55,448 nt of DNA from Myxococcaceae bacterium (GTDB lineage Bacteria; Myxococcota; Myxococcia; Myxococcales; Myxococcaceae). How positions within the stretch are numbered: the first letter of the stretch is position 1; each line of letters opens with the position of its first letter. This document shows, piece by piece, positions 54,587-55,448 of the stretch. Where the stretch lies: the NCBI GenBank assembly GCA_025459425.1, contig JALOQF010000005.1:1-55448 (forward strand), given 5' to 3'. The notes beneath the pieces were generated by a model. The model had not been told where the DNA came from, did no database searches, and worked only from the letters and a program-made list of their open reading frames with translations. A program made the translations under genes and the position numbers.

Positions 54587-55448
54587 ATGACCCCGATGCC
54601 CACCGCCGAGTCCGTCGTCACGCTGCCCACCCCCGCCGTCGTCGAGGCCGTGCGGCGACCACCCGTCGTCCGCCGGGCCGTGGTGTCGGCCGCGGCCCTC
54701 GCAGCCCTGGTGGCGTCCTGGAGCTTCGACGGCGGCCCGCTGGGCCTGGGCTTCTTCCTCACCACGGTGGCGGTGGCGGCGGCGTTGACGATGGGTGGCG
54801 GGCGGGAGGGCTGGCAACGCGGCTCGCCGAACGCCTGGCTCCTGGGCGCGGCGGTGACGCTGTCGGGCTTCGTGGTGGTGCGCGACAGTGAGCTGCTGGT
54901 GGCCCTCGACGGCCTGGCGGTGGTCTGGCTGCTGGCCCTCGCCGTGCGGGGGTGGAACGGGGAAGACCCCACCATCGACGCGAGCCTCGGCCAGGTCGTC
55001 TCGGCCCCCTTCAAGACGGTCGGCGCGAGCGCCACCACCGGCGCGGCCGTGGTGAGCGAGGTCCTCCGGGGCTCGAGCCTGTCGCGCGTCGTGCCGGGGC
55101 TGGCGCTCCCTGCGCTGAAGGTGTGCGCGCTCGCCCTGCCCGTCGTCGGCGTCGTGACGCTCCTGCTCGCCTCGGGTGACGCGGCCTTCGGTGAGCAGCT
55201 CGCGGGCGTGCTGTCGACGCTGTCGGCCGTGCCCGTCGACGCTGCGGTGCGCGCCGGGCTGGTGGGCTTCGGAGCCTTCGTGCTCACGGCCGGCGGGGTG
55301 ACGTGGGCGTTGCGCCGGCGGACGCCGAAGGCTCAGCAGCCCGAGCCAGCCTTGCGCTTCGTGCTCGGCGCCGCCGAGGCCTTCGCGCTGCTGGGCGGCC
55401 TCACCCTGGTGCTGATGCTCTTCGCGCTCGTCTCGGCCCGCTGCGCCT
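54587..55448 (+). CDS. DUF4153/DUF4173-like membrane protein, 3' end outside window
   Basis: The frame is open from ATG 54587 to the last base (287 codons seen). Pro/Val-rich start, then at least seven membrane helices. A loop GEDPTIDASLGQVVSAPFKT and the later helix pair resemble DUF4153/DUF4173 family proteins (a sensor-like membrane module fused in some bacteria to two-component parts). The gene is divergent from the HEAT operon across about 158 bases. The family call is tentative because only the N-terminal part can be read. Confidence 0.65.
   Translation, partial: MTPMPTAESVVTLPTPAVVEAVRRPPVVRRAVVSAAALAALVASWSFDGGPLGLGFFLTTVAVAAALTMGGGREGWQRGSPNAWLLGAAVTLSGFVVVRDSELLVALDGLAVVWLLALAVRGWNGEDPTIDASLGQVVSAPFKTVGASATTGAAVVSEVLRGSSLSRVVPGLALPALKVCALALPVVGVVTLLLASGDAAFGEQLAGVLSTLSAVPVDAAVRAGLVGFGAFVLTAGGVTWALRRRTPKAQQPEPALRFVLGAAEAFALLGGLTLVLMLFALVSARCA

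Overview
The window is a GC-rich bacterial chromosome segment, most probably from a myxobacterium (Myxococcota). The grounds are composition, frequent GTG starts, many short lipoprotein genes with Gly- or Cys-rich linkers, a Ser/Thr kinase with a PEGA domain, a BY-kinase exopolysaccharide locus and very tight gene packing. This assignment is inference; no rRNA or other taxonomic marker is present and I saw no tRNA gene.

Bases 1-26000 form a surface-polysaccharide island. Its left edge (226-3799, minus) holds a PseB-like dehydratase, an extended SDR epimerase, PseC and a PseG cut off after 98 codons, that is, the start of a pseudaminic-acid-type pathway that is broken. Next come a Wzx flippase, a large GT-B transferase, an asparagine synthase and a glycosyltransferase. 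After an inserted AlbA_2/COG2865 regulator with a striking triple palindrome in front of it, a minus-strand operon (11505-18029) encodes a nucleotidyltransferase, a Wzy/ligase-TPR protein, a BY-kinase co-polymerase and a YdcF protein. Bases 19349-25981 then carry a complete set for making and loading N,N'-diacetylbacillosamine: PglF-type dehydratase, PglE aminotransferase, PglD acetyltransferase and PglC phosphosugar transferase, with two glycosyltransferases. The best reading is a Wzx/Wzy-type polymer whose first sugar is diNAcBac on undecaprenyl phosphate. No outer-membrane exporter (Wza) lies in the window.

Bases 26000-38700 are a mixed core and accessory stretch: an orphan antitoxin, FtsY, lipoproteins, a Uma2 nuclease, an RlmL-like methyltransferase, a PEGA-domain kinase translationally coupled to a lipoprotein, PlsY, a DUF2752 protein, and an unknown 510-residue protein paired with an exported protein. 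Bases 38697-41638 are a CpxPAR-like envelope stress module with a matching direct-repeat box upstream.

Bases 41800-55448 contain exported small proteins and decayed repeats, a class II photolyase, a large lipase-like lipoprotein, Dtd, a DnaQ-type exonuclease fused to what looks like a dead DinG helicase, a 21-bp minisatellite beside an IS21 remnant, a three-gene HEAT / HAMP / membrane-protein operon whose last gene is frameshifted, and the start of a DUF4153-like membrane protein that runs off the window.
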